Notes under the pieces: generated by a model
What the model was told of the DNA's origin: nothing
The model's database searches: none
What the model saw: the letters and a program-made list of their open reading frames with translations, nothing else
NCBI GenBank assembly: GCA_023333565.1
Contig: JAJKFH010002198.1
Coordinates: 3,100,001 to 3,164,000 of the forward strand
From: Puffinus mauretanicus
Lineage: Eukaryota > Chordata > Aves > Procellariiformes > Procellariidae
Reading direction: 5' to 3'
Length of the DNA: 64,000 nucleotides
Position numbers and translations under genes: made by a program
Part shown: positions 26,510-41,091 of the stretch, piece after piece
How positions within the stretch are numbered: the first letter of the stretch is position 1
How the letters are laid out: every line of letters begins with the position of its first letter

Positions 26510-26706
26510 AATGTTAGAACAGGCTGCCCAGGGAAGTAACAGGCTGCCCAGGGAAGTGGTTGAGTCACCACCCCTGGAGGTATTTAAAAGACGTGTAGAT
26601 GAGGCCCTTAGGGACATGGTGTAGTGGGCATGGTGTGTTGGGTTGACGGTTGGACACGATGATCTTAGAGGTCTTTTCCAACCTTAATGATTCTATGATT
26701 CTATAA
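26510..26706 (+). mobile_element. CR1 LINE 3' end, plus orientation
   Basis: A 5'-truncated CR1 copy of about 200 bases. It contains GGCTGCCCAGGGAAGTGGTTGAGTC, CTGGAGGTATTTAAAAGACG, GTTGGACACGATGATCTTAGAGG and the terminal ATTCTATGATTCTAT repeat that identifies CR1 3' ends. A 20-base segment is duplicated in tandem near its left end (26518-26537 and 26538-26557). It encodes only the last residues of the CR1 second open reading frame plus the 3' UTR. Confidence 0.93.
26518..26557. repeat. Exact 20-base tandem duplication within CR1
   Basis: AACAGGCTGCCCAGGGAAGT is present twice head to tail with no differences. Other CR1 copies in the window have the motif once, so the duplication arose in this copy. 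Confidence 0.95.
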
Positions 26707-29448
26707 CCAGTTTCTTTTTCTTGAGACAAAAGGGAGAGCACATTATCCCACCTCATCTCTGTTGCATGAATGCCTAGACACTCTCTGGCCCTCGGAGAGC
26801 AATGGGTTTCCCCCAAGAGCTGAAGGGAGGTGCATCTACTTGTGGTGAGCGCGTGAATCGGACTCTTCCTCTCTGGCAGCTTCTCACCCAAATCTGCTCT
26901 ACTGAAGATCCAACAGGCATGGCTGCATACCGTGTACAAGAATCCCAGCATGGACATACACAGGACAGATGCAGAACTGCCAACATGTTTAGCTCAGACA
27001 GTTACAGATCTGCTCACCCCTATACAGTCCATTTTAATGCTGATGATTTTAAAGCTCTGGATTTAGAAGATGAGGCTTCAGGCTGGCATACAGACACAGA
27101 TTGAAGGTTCCTATTCTGAATAGCCCCCTCCAAAAATGAATAATTCCAGGTAATTTTTAAACCCTCATTTAAATATACTAAAAATTTATTCACAGTGCAT
27201 TTTCCATCTCTCCAAAGCATAAAATAAAAATGAGGAAGGAAAAACACAGAGTCTTTGCCAGTCCCTGGTTATCTACCTTACCTCTCATATTATCTCACAT
27301 ACAGACAGAGGAAGGAATATGAAAAATAAAGGTATTCTGTGTTCTATGGCAGCCTAACATTCCCTATCGAAAGATATCTTCATACAAATTACGTAGTAGT
27401 TTTTAGTGCCCAGTCTGGAAAGCGACTGCATATTCTAGGGGTGCAATGAGAATCTGTAGCAATCAGTTTGCAATACCAGGTTTTTTTGAGGACAGGTCAA
27501 AGGTGTAGGCAGGTATTTTAGTGATTGCTTTGCTAGACTATGAATACACTATTAAATAATAAAGAATTTTGAAGAAAATATTTTGCTACATGTTGAACAA
27601 CCACCCACCAATGCACTTTTAATAAATACCAAAACAACCTGTAACTAGCTGGAAATTTTCAACAGTTTAATGGTAATAATAAATCCTTAATTTGAGAGCA
27701 GAACACAATTTATACCCCCAAAAAATGATCAGTGCTCGAAAGCAGATGTCTCAAGAGACATAAATAACCATGTTGGTAATCCTCAATCTTCATTTCCACC
27801 AATTTTTATTGTATTCATCTTTGCTGCAGTAACTTTCTAAATGAAGGCATAGAAAAATAGTTCATATTCCAAAAGGGTTTTTTTGTCTTGTTTTGTGACA
27901 GAATATGTAATGAGGTCTTTGGATAGTCCAGGGAATCTGTATCACTTATCTTTGATCCAAAAGATTAGTGGAAAATTCTGTTGAACAATGGCAGTATTCA
28001 AATCAATTTCTTTTCAATTTATTTTTGACACATTTGCAAAATCAATTCTATTTTAATGGTTTTTAACATAAAATATACCTGGTGACTTAAAAAGTAAAAA
28101 GTACCAACTCCAGTATTCCTCAGAGCTTAACACATTACTGATTTTCCCTGCTAGTTCTCGTTTACAAGATTTTTCTTATTGTCAATTATTTGTCTGGACA
28201 ATCTAGTCTGTCATAAATTACAATCTAATATGCCAGTAGCTTGATAAAAAAAAAAAAGGTTATAACACAAATAAACTAGAAATTGTATATTAAATTTCAA
28301 AAGGAGATTCAGTACTGCTAGAGGAAAAATAATAAATTAAACTTTTTCTATTGATCCTTCATCATTATTTGTAATAGTACCTACAGTCAGCAAAATTAGA
28401 CAAATTAAAATAATGTAATTCTCATCTGCAATTTTTAAAACATATGTATTACTGGAGTAATTGCTGGATTATTTAGAAAATTTAAGAATTCTTTATTCTT
28501 CATGCCATTTTAAAGCTATATTTATTGTGTACACTAATTTTCTGTAGTAATACTTGCATAGTAAATTATGCTTTACTCTGTGGGAGGCAGATTTGCAAAT
28601 TAGATAATCATACCCTTTATTAAAAAGGTGTTTTGAGCAAAGCTTTTGAAATGCTATTTAAAAATATCTCTAATTCTAGTCCAACCCACAATTGAATCAT
28701 GGATACTGGACGTATTCATTATGCACTATTTCAGTTTTTAATGAATTATTATTTACAAGCATACCATACTCCAGTGTGATGACACTGAAAGCAAGAGGCT
28801 GAGATGCAAAACTCAGTCCCGCTCATTACGTAGTGCTAACAAGCCATAACCTATGCCCTGCTCATCTAATACAATGCATATAATCCTGTGAACATAAACT
28901 GAGCTTCTGTCTCTCATAAATAATAGTACAAGACTGAGGAATAATAAATCGCATCAGCAAACACAATTCTGTCTCCAAGAATAAGCAGCTTTACCTCAGC
29001 ATTATTTCTCTTCCTAGTTATTTGCAAGCTTCCTAGTTGTTTTCCTAGGCTCATGGATATTTTTATTTCTTTTCTAACCAACCAAGTTCCCAATGAAATG
29101 GGCTTGCAGGTATTTAATCTCTAACTGTATACTAAATATTCACACATCAGTGCCTAAGAAACCACCTAACTAAGCAGCCTGATTTACAAAGCATCCAGAG
29201 TTTGTATCATTGTCAAAAAATAAGATGTGGGTGTTCATAACTTTTTTAAAAGTAACACATTTATTAGATGCCTAACTTTGAGAATCCAAGTAGGAGGATT
29301 CAAAAAATTAATTTTAGTACAGAATTTAAGCAAAACATCTGTACTGCTACTTGTAGGAGTAGCCTGAAAGAAACTGAACTCATCATCTACTTTCAAGTTA
29401 CATTTAAATTTATACCTCTCAGTCTCTTTGGCAGTCCTTTCTACTTAA

Positions 29449-30117
29449 ATGAGATTCTGTCTAGTGACAGTGATGAAACACACTCAATATTACCAAGAAA
29501 AAACATCCATTTCTAGGACTCTAAATAGAAGGCATAGCTTTGCATGTTTTCAAGCTTGTCATCAAAAAGATGGACCCAATACAGAAATACATGGCTCTGA
29601 CGACAAGTCCCATCAGCCAAATAGGATGAATCATATTCACCAAATCCCAAAACAGGAAAGACAAAGAATGAATTACGGGTCTTACGGTTTCAATTCTGGA
29701 AGAGAGGACCTTTCAATAACAGTGTCAGCTCCTGTGTCTTTATTAGCAGGCCATGAAGGTTGCCCAGCCACCTCCTACAAAAACTTGCTTTCAGTTGCTT
29801 ATGACTATTTCAGTCTGAAACCATCACTTTCTGTACAAGGCATCTGCAAAAGACTGAACATTTATAGGATATTCCATCCGAAACAGTTGTTTCCATCAAA
29901 AGCAGAGAAGTTTTCAACATTCAAAACTTTTTATGATACTATATCTGAAAACTGTAATGTCCTCATGTTTTCGGAAGCACAGTTTGACAACGGAGTAGCC
30001 TTTTGTCACACGTATGCTTTTCACTTTTCTAGGAAAAACTTTGAAAATCTGGTCAAGTTCTACCTCCCTGAAAAAAGCCATTTTTCACATAGTGAAAAGT
30101 TTCTTGTTAACCATTGA
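29449..30117 (+). other. 222-codon open reading frame of unknown status, antisense to RYR2
   Basis: This is the longest open frame in the window, in intron 2 and on the strand opposite RYR2. The predicted product starts MRFCLVTVMKH and ends SHSEKFLVNH. It is rich in Lys, Phe, Ser and His. I see no signal peptide, transmembrane run, zinc-finger spacing or repeat, and I recognise no family. The start context is poor (T at -3, A at +4). No splice-site or poly(A) arrangement stands out. A second plus-strand frame of 139 codons (30014-30433) overlaps its end in another frame. In DNA of this composition an open frame of this length is uncommon but can happen by chance in 64 kb on six frames. It could be chance, a decayed retrocopy, or part of an antisense RNA. 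Confidence 0.2.
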
Positions 30118-33081
30118 AAGCTCTAAAGAGCTTTCCTTGTTCATGGGACAGCTGCTTCAGGGGATAAAACTGGAAAACTCACAGGAATGCCAGGAGGATG
30201 AAACCAGAATAAGGTCTGGAAAGAAAAAGCAAGGGAAAAGGAGACCAACACAGGGAAAAACAGCTAGTGGTGGAACTGAGGTCAGATACAAATACACTGC
30301 AATCAATTCATTTTCAAAGCCTAGAACACAAGCCAGCTCCAAGTCCTCAGTGGTTCCTTTGGATCATGTTGTTTGCCAACGCCACTCCATTCTGATCACC
30401 CGTATTTTTACACACCTTGTTAATCTGACCTAAATAACTGATGGGTTTAATTTTTTGAAAAGATTCTCTTCTTGTGTCACATATACAAAGCTTCCCTATG
30501 TTATCCACATTTCCCAGTCCACAATTCTCTCATAAATGAAGCGTTATATTTGGCAAATCCAGCAGTGAAAAAAATCTTGATACACTAAGCATGCTTTCTG
30601 TTGATATATCAAAGATAAATGCTCATCTACAGTAGTCTATGTCTTATCACGAGGAAGTACTAGTTTTTATGCCCATATGAGTCGGCACAACAGTGAGGAC
30701 CAAAATCCTTTCCTACCCTTATTTCCAGATAGTGAATGTCATCTGTTGGTCACAGCGGAACAGTTCACTGGCAAAGAAAAATGCGTTACCTGAAACTTAA
30801 GCTGTACAAACAGAAGGTATAATAACATTCAGAAGAAAATTGCTTCTTGGTTTTTTCCCCTCTCCTAATCTCCTTTAAAAATCCATATGAAATCTATTTC
30901 TACTTAGGCTGTTGTTACATAAGTACAATTATATTCTTTTCTTTTATGCGTGCTTGCAAGTTTTATGTTACAATTTTCCAGTTTTTGCTCTTTGGAAAGA
31001 ACTTTGATCCTGAGAGCTGTCAAGGGTCATGAGGCTTTTATGAACAGAGCAAACTATCTTAACTGCTTGGAAGTTGTAATTCCCCGTATGATACTTACTT
31101 TCTTTATGGATTTAGAGCCTCATACATTCAATCTCTAAAAAGGATAAGGAAAGAGGTTTTTCTTCCTCTTACCCTCCATCTCTCCCTCTGGTCTCCTTTC
31201 TAACTGTACAGAAGTCCAACATAACTACATTACTGAGAGCTGTTTCTCTTTTTTTTAATCTGTTCTCTGAAAATTTAAAACTCTTCGCAACAGATAAAAG
31301 CAACATTGGGTAAGGAGCCATACAACTACATTTCAGTCTCAATGGATAAACCAGGTCAATCAACTCAACAGCCAACACAACACACGCTGCTGTAGCCAGG
31401 AGCTTAGGTGAACATTAGCTAATAGTATATCACCCTAATGCAGCGTAAAATGTGTTAATTTTTAAGGTAATTAGGAAAAATCCATGCTCATTAATAAAAT
31501 AAAAACATCTCATAGGATCAACAGTGCTACAGAGGTTCTAGGCACACATCCAAATTAACAAAACATTTTTTGTTTAAATTCATGCTGATCCTTCAAATTC
31601 TACCTTATTATGCTAATCTTATGTGTATTATTCAAAACTTTACAGTTCCATTTTAGTCTTAGAGACTATGTTGTATTTGTAGCTACTGCAACAAATAATG
31701 GAGAAATCTAGGATATTTTCCTAGATTATCCTAGTGGGGAGGGTACTATTGCTTTAGAACCTGGAAGAAAGCAGCTACTTTTTGATTATTGCAGCATCAG
31801 AAAGATGATCTTTATAAAATACTATTTTGCCCCTTTCTGGAAAGCATAGCAGACACCCAACAGGAAAATCTTCCTAATCTCTGACCAGACTTATTATGAA
31901 CCATTGCACATTACACAATCATATTTCAAAGGAGGAATCCTAAAATCTTTCAGGATCAAACAAGTAGGACAAATGCGCATGTCTTTTGTAATAACTGACA
32001 TGGCCTGACCTGTCTCAGTAGAAACCTTACCTCTGCATAAAAACCAATAGGACATTATCTGCAGAGATTCTCTTACTGTTAAATTTATCCCATAGTTGAA
32101 ATCTTCACAGTGGAATTATAACATATAAAAAAGAAATCCAAAGAAATATAAATACTAACCCTTCCAGAATACCCTACACCAACTCTAATGAGCAATTCAT
32201 TCACTTCCCAGTGAACGTGAAACAATATGTCTAAGAGAAGCAAAACCTGCTTACTTATCTCATAAGCTATCAACTATAAAACATAATAATGGACACCAAA
32301 TTTTAAGCTCTAAGGATTTTATTGTAAGTTTTCAACTATTACGCTTTCCATTTTATGTTCCTGAAATCAATAGTCAACCTGTGTAACTAGGAAATTTGGT
32401 GCCTATCAAATATTGCTGGAATGGGGGACTGGAAATTTATGCTCTGAGTCACCTCTGACTTGTCCTTAAATGAAGGAAAGGAGATGCATCATCAGCTCTC
32501 TCCTGAGCAACACAGTTTCAAAGTAGCAAAGCATACACAGCTATCAAAATCCTTTGTGGCAAGATGCAACAATGCACTTAGGCACTTACAGTACTAAATT
32601 GCATATTAACAGTCGATATTTTCTTTACATATATGTAAAATAAATCATTTTTTATAACTAACATGAATAATGCGTACATTCTGTTTTGAGTCAATACTCA
32701 TTCATGTGCCTAATTCAATTAAAAAAATTATTCAAAACAAATGAAATGCAACCACCCACAGAATTTTCAGTCTGTCTCACCAGCTAGATGTGCTTCATTC
32801 AAATTTTGCCTGCCCCTACTGGCTGGCAAAAAATTAATACATTATAAAGCCAGTTTATGAAGATGAATAGTGTACCATACCTCAGTTCTTCAATTCATTT
32901 TGTCCCTCTTGTTATATGTCTTTTAAAGGTAATATGTCCATTTTGATTCAGGCTGGGTTTAACGTTCCCCAGATTATTTTACATCCTTGTAAAATAATCT
33001 GTTTTGATCTGATTTACTTAAAATAATAATTGTATCAAAAACTATACATTTATCTTAAAAGGTATACACATTCTCCCCTGT

Positions 33082-33478
33082 AATCATAGAATCATTAAGG
33101 TTGGAAAAGACCTCTAAGACCATCAAGTCCAACCGTCAACCCAACACCACCATGCCCACTAAACCATGTCCCTAAGCGCCACATCTACACGTCTTTTAAA
33201 TACTTCCAGGGATGGTGACTCCACCACTTCCCTGGGCAGCCTGTTCCAAGGCCTGACCACTCTTTCAGTAAAGAAATTTCTCCTAATGTCCAATCTAAAC
33301 CTCCCTTGGTGCAACTTGAGGCCATTTCCTCTCGTCCTATCGCTAGTTACTTAGCAGAAGAGACCAACCCCCACCTCACTACAACCTCCTTTCAGGTAGT
33401 TGTAGAGCGCGATGAGGTCTCCCCTCAGCCCCCTCTTCTCCAGACTAAACAACCCCAGTTCCCTCAGCCACTCCTCAA
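33082..33478 (-). mobile_element. CR1 LINE 3' fragment, minus orientation
   Basis: About 397 bases of CR1 in reverse orientation, opening with AATCATAGAATCATTAAGG and running through the 3' UTR and the last part of the second open reading frame to CTCAGCCACTCCTCAA. By eye it differs from the first 400 bases of the copy at 52977-53983 by only a scatter of substitutions, so both belong to one young subfamily. It is truncated at its 5' end, as usual for CR1. Confidence 0.95.
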
Positions 33479-36400
33479 TGTAAAGCAAATCAATTAGAAT
33501 GATATATTGAAAGTTGTTCACTCAAAAAAAAAACATCTTTAATCATGAAATTCTTGTAGTCTTTGAGACAATCCAGCAGATATTTGGGTCAGGGACAGAA
33601 AGACTTGAGGAGTCCTAAGAGTAAGGTCTATCTGCCAGAAAGTTCTTCATGGATTTAGGGACATATACTATATGATACTATAAAATATCTATTTTTAAAA
33701 AATCTCACCATGTATACTCAGAAATTATGGTTTATCTGTAAATGTGTAAACGTATAATGCCCCTGCTTGACTATGCGTGGCACTGCATTTGAGCATACGC
33801 TCCATGATGTAAAAAATAAACACTTTTTTAGTATGCACCTTTATTAACTACAAAATCAAAAAGCTTGGAAGACTAATTAGTGATTATTTGTTCAGCTTCT
33901 TAAAGATTCAAATTTTGTCCTTTTTTGGTTTAAGGTGCCAAAATATTGTTACTAAGTCGTTAAGCAAACAACTGCTGTTTTAAAGGACTCTCTGCTTATC
34001 ATTCAGTAACACACCAGCACAAAAAGCTGCCACAAAGTACCGTCTAGACAGAAATACCCACACGCATTTCCCAGCCACCTGCCTCAGAAATGATTTATGG
34101 AAGAGGTAATAAAGCAAGAGGCTTAAAAAATCAGAGAAGGTAAAGACAGTCTCAAGGAGCTGGCAAACTTTAACTTTTTCCTGCTACTCTTGAATGCACA
34201 TTCAAGAAGGGAGTATAACAAGAAGTTTAGAGATACCACCCCTACGTGTGACTATCGCATTCATTTAGACCGTTCACCAACCTGCAGTTTCCTCCTTGAC
34301 CATATTCAAGTTCTTCCTTTTCAAAATTTCACATTTTGACATCACATAAGATGTTAACTACAGTATCAAGACCTTTGCAGATACCTATTATGCACAACCA
34401 CGTATTATTTTCTAGATGCTTTTAATTCCATTTTACCAATATCTCAACTTTCACCTTACCAAGCAAAGATGTTCCACTCCTTTACTAAGGTGCATGTCTA
34501 TGCTGGCGATTTAACATAACCTTTCAAATGTCTTTTTTTGGTATTGCTTTATTTTCTAAAAAAAAAAAAGAAAAAAAAATTTCCGCATTCTTGCAAATTT
34601 TCCACAATAACCAGAACTCTTCTTAATTGATTCTCCTAAGGAATGCACCTTTTCTATAGAAATAAAACAATTCTAATGAGAATTATGTGGACCGTTATGT
34701 GTATGTGAAAATAAGAGCTTTAATGGAAATAATAGATACAGCTAAACTCCATGATAAATAAGTGGGAAACATACACAACGGGAAAGAATTCTTTTGCCAT
34801 TTTGAGTTTATAAAGTGAGACTTTTATAGCCATTAATCTGTACACATACTTGCAACTGTATCAGCCAAAAGAGGTCAAATTAATTGTTGGTGTACTACTG
34901 ACCAAATATGGCATATCAAATATGGCACTCAAAGCATATTAAGCTTTATTCTTACACACTAAGCATGTTTCTTATTTAAAATAAGACCTCATTGCAATTG
35001 TACTTCATTTCTACGGAGCTTTTTGTATTGCCTAATAATTAATTTATACACACTGGAGAAAGAAATTCTGTATTACTGGGCTTTCCAATTTATTGAATAA
35101 TGGGCACTCAAATGGTTTCTTGGCAAGGACATTCATACTTCATATTGCACTGAGCGGAACATTTGTTTGCTTTCTAGGACCTCTGTCTAACCTTCTGATG
35201 CAAGACCTGTGCTGTGCCTGTTTTTCTCGCACAGTACTCAAAATGTCACAGAGCTTTGGCATTTTCTTTCATACAGAAATAACTTGTCCCTGCTGTGTCT
35301 TTTAGTGATCAATACACACCTTGGTCATTTCAAGCATCCTAAACTATCTAAATTAATTCATCCTATGTTATCTAAAGCCATTTGAACAATGTCTGTTACT
35401 GATTTTGTTTCATATTTCCCTTGACAACTGCCTTATCACCAGCTGTAAACTTTGTACTGTGCAACTAGAACTGGTCAATACTCGGAGAAACACCATCAAA
35501 ACCTGAAAGTCCTAACTCCTCCTTACCATTAAAAGACAGTTAGATGTGGGATAGAGGTAGAGTTTACAGGGTTGTTAAGGGAAGACTTCATCAGTCTTTT
35601 GAAATCAGCCCAGTGACATTAGTTGCCTATGCTTTTTTTAACGGCGTGTAAAAAGTCAGTTCTCATGGAAAGGCAACCTTTTTGTGGATGATATCTTTGT
35701 AAACGTGTCAAGAAAAGAGTACAAATACCTGGAAGATGGACAAGCCTCCCTCTCTTAAATACATTCTTTATATCCAGTAGAGAGGGAAGAGAGAACTTCT
35801 AAGGACTTAAAGCTCAAAAACATTGGTTAGTATTATTCACAGGGACTCACTATATTTACAAGAATATCACTTTCTATAAGACAAGAATAACTGTCTCACA
35901 CTCAATTAAGCAGAACATTAGCTTCAACCCCTTCCAGCTCACACAACTCCCCAATTAGCGTAAAAGTAGACTGCACACAATCACTGCTTTACACGACCCT
36001 TGCACTGAGGCACAGAGAACCATAAAACTCCTTTTGGCTTATAAATGGTATTTGAAAAGGCCAAGCCAAAAAAGACAGAGAGGAAGGACATCTTAAGCTA
36101 CTAATCATACTGTGGGAAACCACAGTATTATTCCCATCCTCCAGCTATTACAGACACACTAGTTCGGCAAGAAAAAACAGATTGGAGGTGTCAATATAGT
36201 TCATGTATCAACTGTGTGTCCGTCACTCCTATCTACAGGTTTTCAAACAAACAGCAAACTTTCAGCAATTATTCAAAAATAATTAAACACTCAGGGAAAG
36301 CAGCCTGAACTCTGACCTTCTGCATTTATGCATACTCTTTAAGAACATAATCCCTTTTTTTACCATCTGGCCTTTGTTTTTTAATGCAAAAAGCAAAGCA

Positions 36401-39400
36401 ACTGTTCTTTTGCTTGTGAAACAAAAAAAAGTTATGCTTGTATTTGTATATGGCAACCCCCTTGCATTAGGAAAGTTACTAAAAACATCTTGCATTTGGG
36501 TTTCAAGCACAAGGACACAAAACATACACCTTCAACCTCCAAACTATTTCCACTTGCCCAATTTCCCCCTTCCAGTCCAGACTATTTATAAACTAAGACC
36601 CGCAATTTAATGTTGCAATTACTCTTGTTATGATAGCAAGTTAAGGCATGCCCTCGGTTGTTGAAAAAGCACAAATAATCTTCCTCATTTTTCATGGGGA
36701 CATAACCAGGAGGAAAAGCCTAGAATCTTGAAAATCACCACCCAAAAGATAAACGTTTCAAAAAGTCTTAAGAAACACCAACAAGAAAAAAAGTTATTTG
36801 ATATTCTTTTTTTTGTTGTTTCGTTTCAGTTGTAATTGATCTTACTTACCTCAATGAAACACAGAGATTCACTCATGAATAGGCTGTATTTCTTCATCCT
36901 AATTTCTGAGAGCCCGTTGAGCTTGGATTATTCGCAGGAGTCTGCTGAGCCAGATTTAGCCCAACAGTGCTTAAAAATACTGAGTACAAAGTAACAATAC
37001 CGTGATTTCAAGTGTTGAGCAGGGCTGCATAGCCAATTTGACACTGCTACTTTATACAGCGTTTGTCTACAGGGCTTAAAATAAGCGTTTGCACTTCCAT
37101 GTGTTCTTAGCTTGAAACGCACAGATTTATGAATCTGTCTAGTTTTTTAGGTTTTCAGATTCACAGCTACATATCAGCCTAATTAAAATTCAGACGAGTG
37201 CTTTGTAACTACTCTGCGTGTACTAATGAAATAAATTCTGCTGTAAGCCCATCAGAGAAAATATTTAAAATGCTGAGCTCCAGAGGACTTGGCAGACTCT
37301 GACACTGTGTAACCTTGTGATGTTCAGTTACCCAGCGTAATGCAGCATGCCTGAAGCTGCCGGGGCTGGGCTTGCATTGAACAGCTATCGGTAACTGTAA
37401 CTTCCATCAGACACGAACGTACAGCAAATAAGAACTCCCACCTCAAAATATTCTGGCTTTGCTCTATGTATCACTTTATTTATCTTTCAAGGACTTTCTT
37501 ATGGTATTTTAGTACAGTTTGTGTATTTGGTGAAGTCAAATAATCTGTTTCCAGTCCCAAGATTATTAAGAGTCCGAAGACTTTTATACTAAATGGGGGA
37601 AAAAAAACTCCAACCACTAAAACCTGTCAACTATGCAACTGTGTGAGAGTATTGCTTTGAACAGAATGTTCAAAATGCAAATAGATAACGTCATCATGCA
37701 ATAATAGCAACTCTCCTTTTTAATAGGAACAGTACTAAAAAAAGTAGAACTTAGAAGCTAAATCACAGCAAACTGGCAGTTTCTCAGAAGCCTGCAGAAT
37801 ACTCACCAAACCAATGACAGGATTGTACACCACATATTTGACCTTCTTACATCATGGTGCTTGTGTCACAGCTGTATCTCAGACAAGATTTTCCAGGATA
37901 ATATCTGCTTCTTTTTATATTTTAATCTTTAAATAATGAGAGGCCTAAATAGTTACTGGGATATATAGTTATAAAGGAAAACTGATTTAATGGGACTTTT
38001 CAGGTCGTCTTCACTTACTTTACAGCAGAATTGAATTCCTACATTTGTTTCACTACAATAAAAAACAGACAAACAAAAAACAACACACCACCAACCACCA
38101 TCATATGTGGTTTTGTAAACATTTAGGGTTTGTTTGCTTGCTTTTAACAGACATTTAGATAATGAAGAAAGTTGTAAACTACATATTTGACTGGAGAAAT
38201 TACAACGCATGTTTTGTTGGTTAAATTACACAAATTATACAGCTTTGGGTTAAGTTTCTTGATTGGATGGCCTATGTTACTAACATTATGAAAAAAATCA
38301 ATATTAAAAATAAAATGAGCATTTTGAAATTTGTCTTGCATTGGTTAGTTGATAACAGACATAATGTATGCATACATATCATATGTACTACTCTTTTATT
38401 CAGTGCCATCAACTGGAGTATTATCACCACCTGATTAATTCCCCTTAACTACAAAGTTATTTTGATTCTATCTTTCAGCTTTTGTTGCTACGTTTTCAGG
38501 TTACATGTCATGCACTCTACCAGCATATTTAGGTATTCGGTACTTTCCTTTGGAGGCTCTTTTTTTAAGTGCTTTGTTGATAAGTCTTTATTATTTCTAA
38601 AATATATTTTGACAATAAAAATCCCAAGTACACAATACATTTTAAGTCTTATAATAAAACCCCTGGATTCTAAATCACTAATATTAAGCACGCAGAGTTA
38701 TCCCTAACAAACAAAGTAGAATTATTGGTAGATGTATCCAGAGAACTGGCCTATAGTAATATCATACTTTTAAATATTAAATAAGTGGGTGTGATTGAAA
38801 AAGAAACTCCTTCACATTTATGAAGGTACATTTTGTAGATAGGAGGAGCTTTTAATTCCTTTTTGGTAGTAAACAGTGCCTCATTAAGCTAAAACTCAAT
38901 GTATATCTCTGACAACACTAGATTTGATAATGAACATTTCTGCAAGATCAGAATAATCCATTCCTGTATGTATTTCAAATTCCAAATATCTGCTTCAACA
39001 GGAGATACAATCTGAACAATGAGAATAATAAGATTTCCTAGATTGGATATATTATAATTACACTATTTAGTCTGTGATGCCTTGTTTACTTTTTAAAAAC
39101 TATGTGTGTTACAGGTGACAGTACAAACATGCTAAGTTGTATTATTATGCCTACTAATACTGTATACAATTTTCAGCTATAAAGCCATATTTCTGTTGCT
39201 GCTTTACATCCATGGAGATCTGACCCAGTGTCTTTCATAGTCTGAATGTTTCATATTCATTTTAAATTATTCACTTTCCATCTCAAGAAATAATTCTGTT
39301 GGTTTGTGGGATTAAGTGCAAGGACCATAATCAGGTCTGATGGATATGGCTACACATCTGCATTTAGGCTCAGGATTTGTACAAGATTTAAAAGGAATAA

Positions 39401-41059
39401 AAATTGAATCTGATATACATAAATAATAAATATAATATTTACAATTATATAAATTATGTATTACATAAAACTACATACAAATGTAGTGAAACACACTATG
39501 TTCTTATTTACATTGCTTCTATAGAGAAGCATTTTACTGGGAGAGAATGATTCATTGAACAAAATCCTGTCTGATCTACGCCTATGAAGACTTCCTCTAC
39601 CTATGTCTAAATTATGTATGCAAAGTAGGGCAAGTAATGTGTAAGTATGCATAAATTTCTTACCAACTCTTCATTTAAATTACTAAAATCAATTATCTTA
39701 GTGATCATCTGCTAAATGGAGTCCTCTGAACATGACATTACATAAGATTAAGTGCCATCTTTGCCATTAAATATGAACATTCATTTTGGCAACATGACAT
39801 AAAGGCAATTAAAACAGCCTTGGAGGTGCAGCTACAAAGCCTTGCCAAAGCCCTGACAGTCTTTTTGACTTTTTTAGAAGGATGCAATGGAAACATAAGC
39901 ACAGAAAGGAACCACAGCAACTATCAAAAATTAAAAAAAAACCCTTACCGTATGGCAAATACCCAGAATGATCCACTGTAAATGCCAGCAGACAACACTG
40001 ATTTGATTCGTCAGTGTGAATCAAATTTTAAAAAACTTAGTATTTCATTATGTAAGTAACTGCTCAAAAAGCATCTACTTGCATCCATACATTAATGGAC
40101 ACCATGTGCTTTTTTTATACATTTGGATTTACGCAATCAAAAACTGTGCACAGCACAGGTACTGTTTCTCAGCTGTCAGAAAGAGTTTCAGACTCAGTTT
40201 CTCTGGAGTCAGAAAGATTATTTGCCTTGACCACTGAGAACATGCTCAAGTGTTTGCTGTACAAGACAAAACCAAGAAAGCAATCCTTGCTTTCAGATCT
40301 TACACTCTGGAAGACAAACGGAGAAAAGAGGTTTTCTCCCAGAGGCAGAGTAAAGGAGTTCAGGCCAGTGTCCCTGCCCACCGTTCAGGATGACGCCCTT
40401 CTCTAGACACATCCGTATAGAATTCGACTGCTGGCACGGAAATTGCTTGTGTAAATACTAGAGAATCATACTTTCTTGTAACCTTGCCTGTGCCAGATGA
40501 CTCCTTCTCCACCCTCCCTCCCCCTATTCTCCTCCTCCCTTCCAGCATAGCCACCTAGCCAGCTCCTGCTGATTCACCTACTTGTTGAAAACAGACCAAA
40601 AAAAGGGCAAAGAAAAAAATCAAAGAATTGGTATTTGGCAGCACAAGAAACAGTGCACCAGTCTTGCCACCAGGCTTTATTTTCTATCCCCTCACACAAG
40701 AGTAGCATCTAGGGACCAACAAAGAATGGAGCATCACTGATACATGTAGCTCTGGGTGATGGAGCAGACAGCCCCAGCCAAGCGGCCTTCACAGTCCAGC
40801 ACCAAATCTGCAGAACCTTTCCTAGTGTTGCAACCGTGCCCTGCCGCAGGAGAAAAGTGACTCTTCAAAAGCAAAAATCGAAAAAGGTTATCAAAGCTCT
40901 ACGCTCATGTGAAGCCCCTCCTCACTTTACAGATAGAATTATTAAGGGTATAATAAGCTTTTGGATTTTTCTCTCGGCACTGTAACTTATTATATATAAT
41001 GTAATTCACAGCTCAGTGGAAAGTTCAAACCATAGGATGACACATTGCACTGCCTTCTT

Positions 41060-41091
41060 AAAAAAAAAAAAGGGGGGAAGGAAAAAAAAAA
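41060..41091. repeat. Homopolymer cluster A-G-A
   Basis: An A run, six G, AAGG and a second A run follow one another within about 32 bases, with a further A run near 41176. Confidence 0.9.

Noticed and set aside
26565..26957. 130-codon minus-strand open frame
   Set aside because: Its C-terminal end runs antisense through the CR1 3' end and the rest shows no domain; a chance frame.
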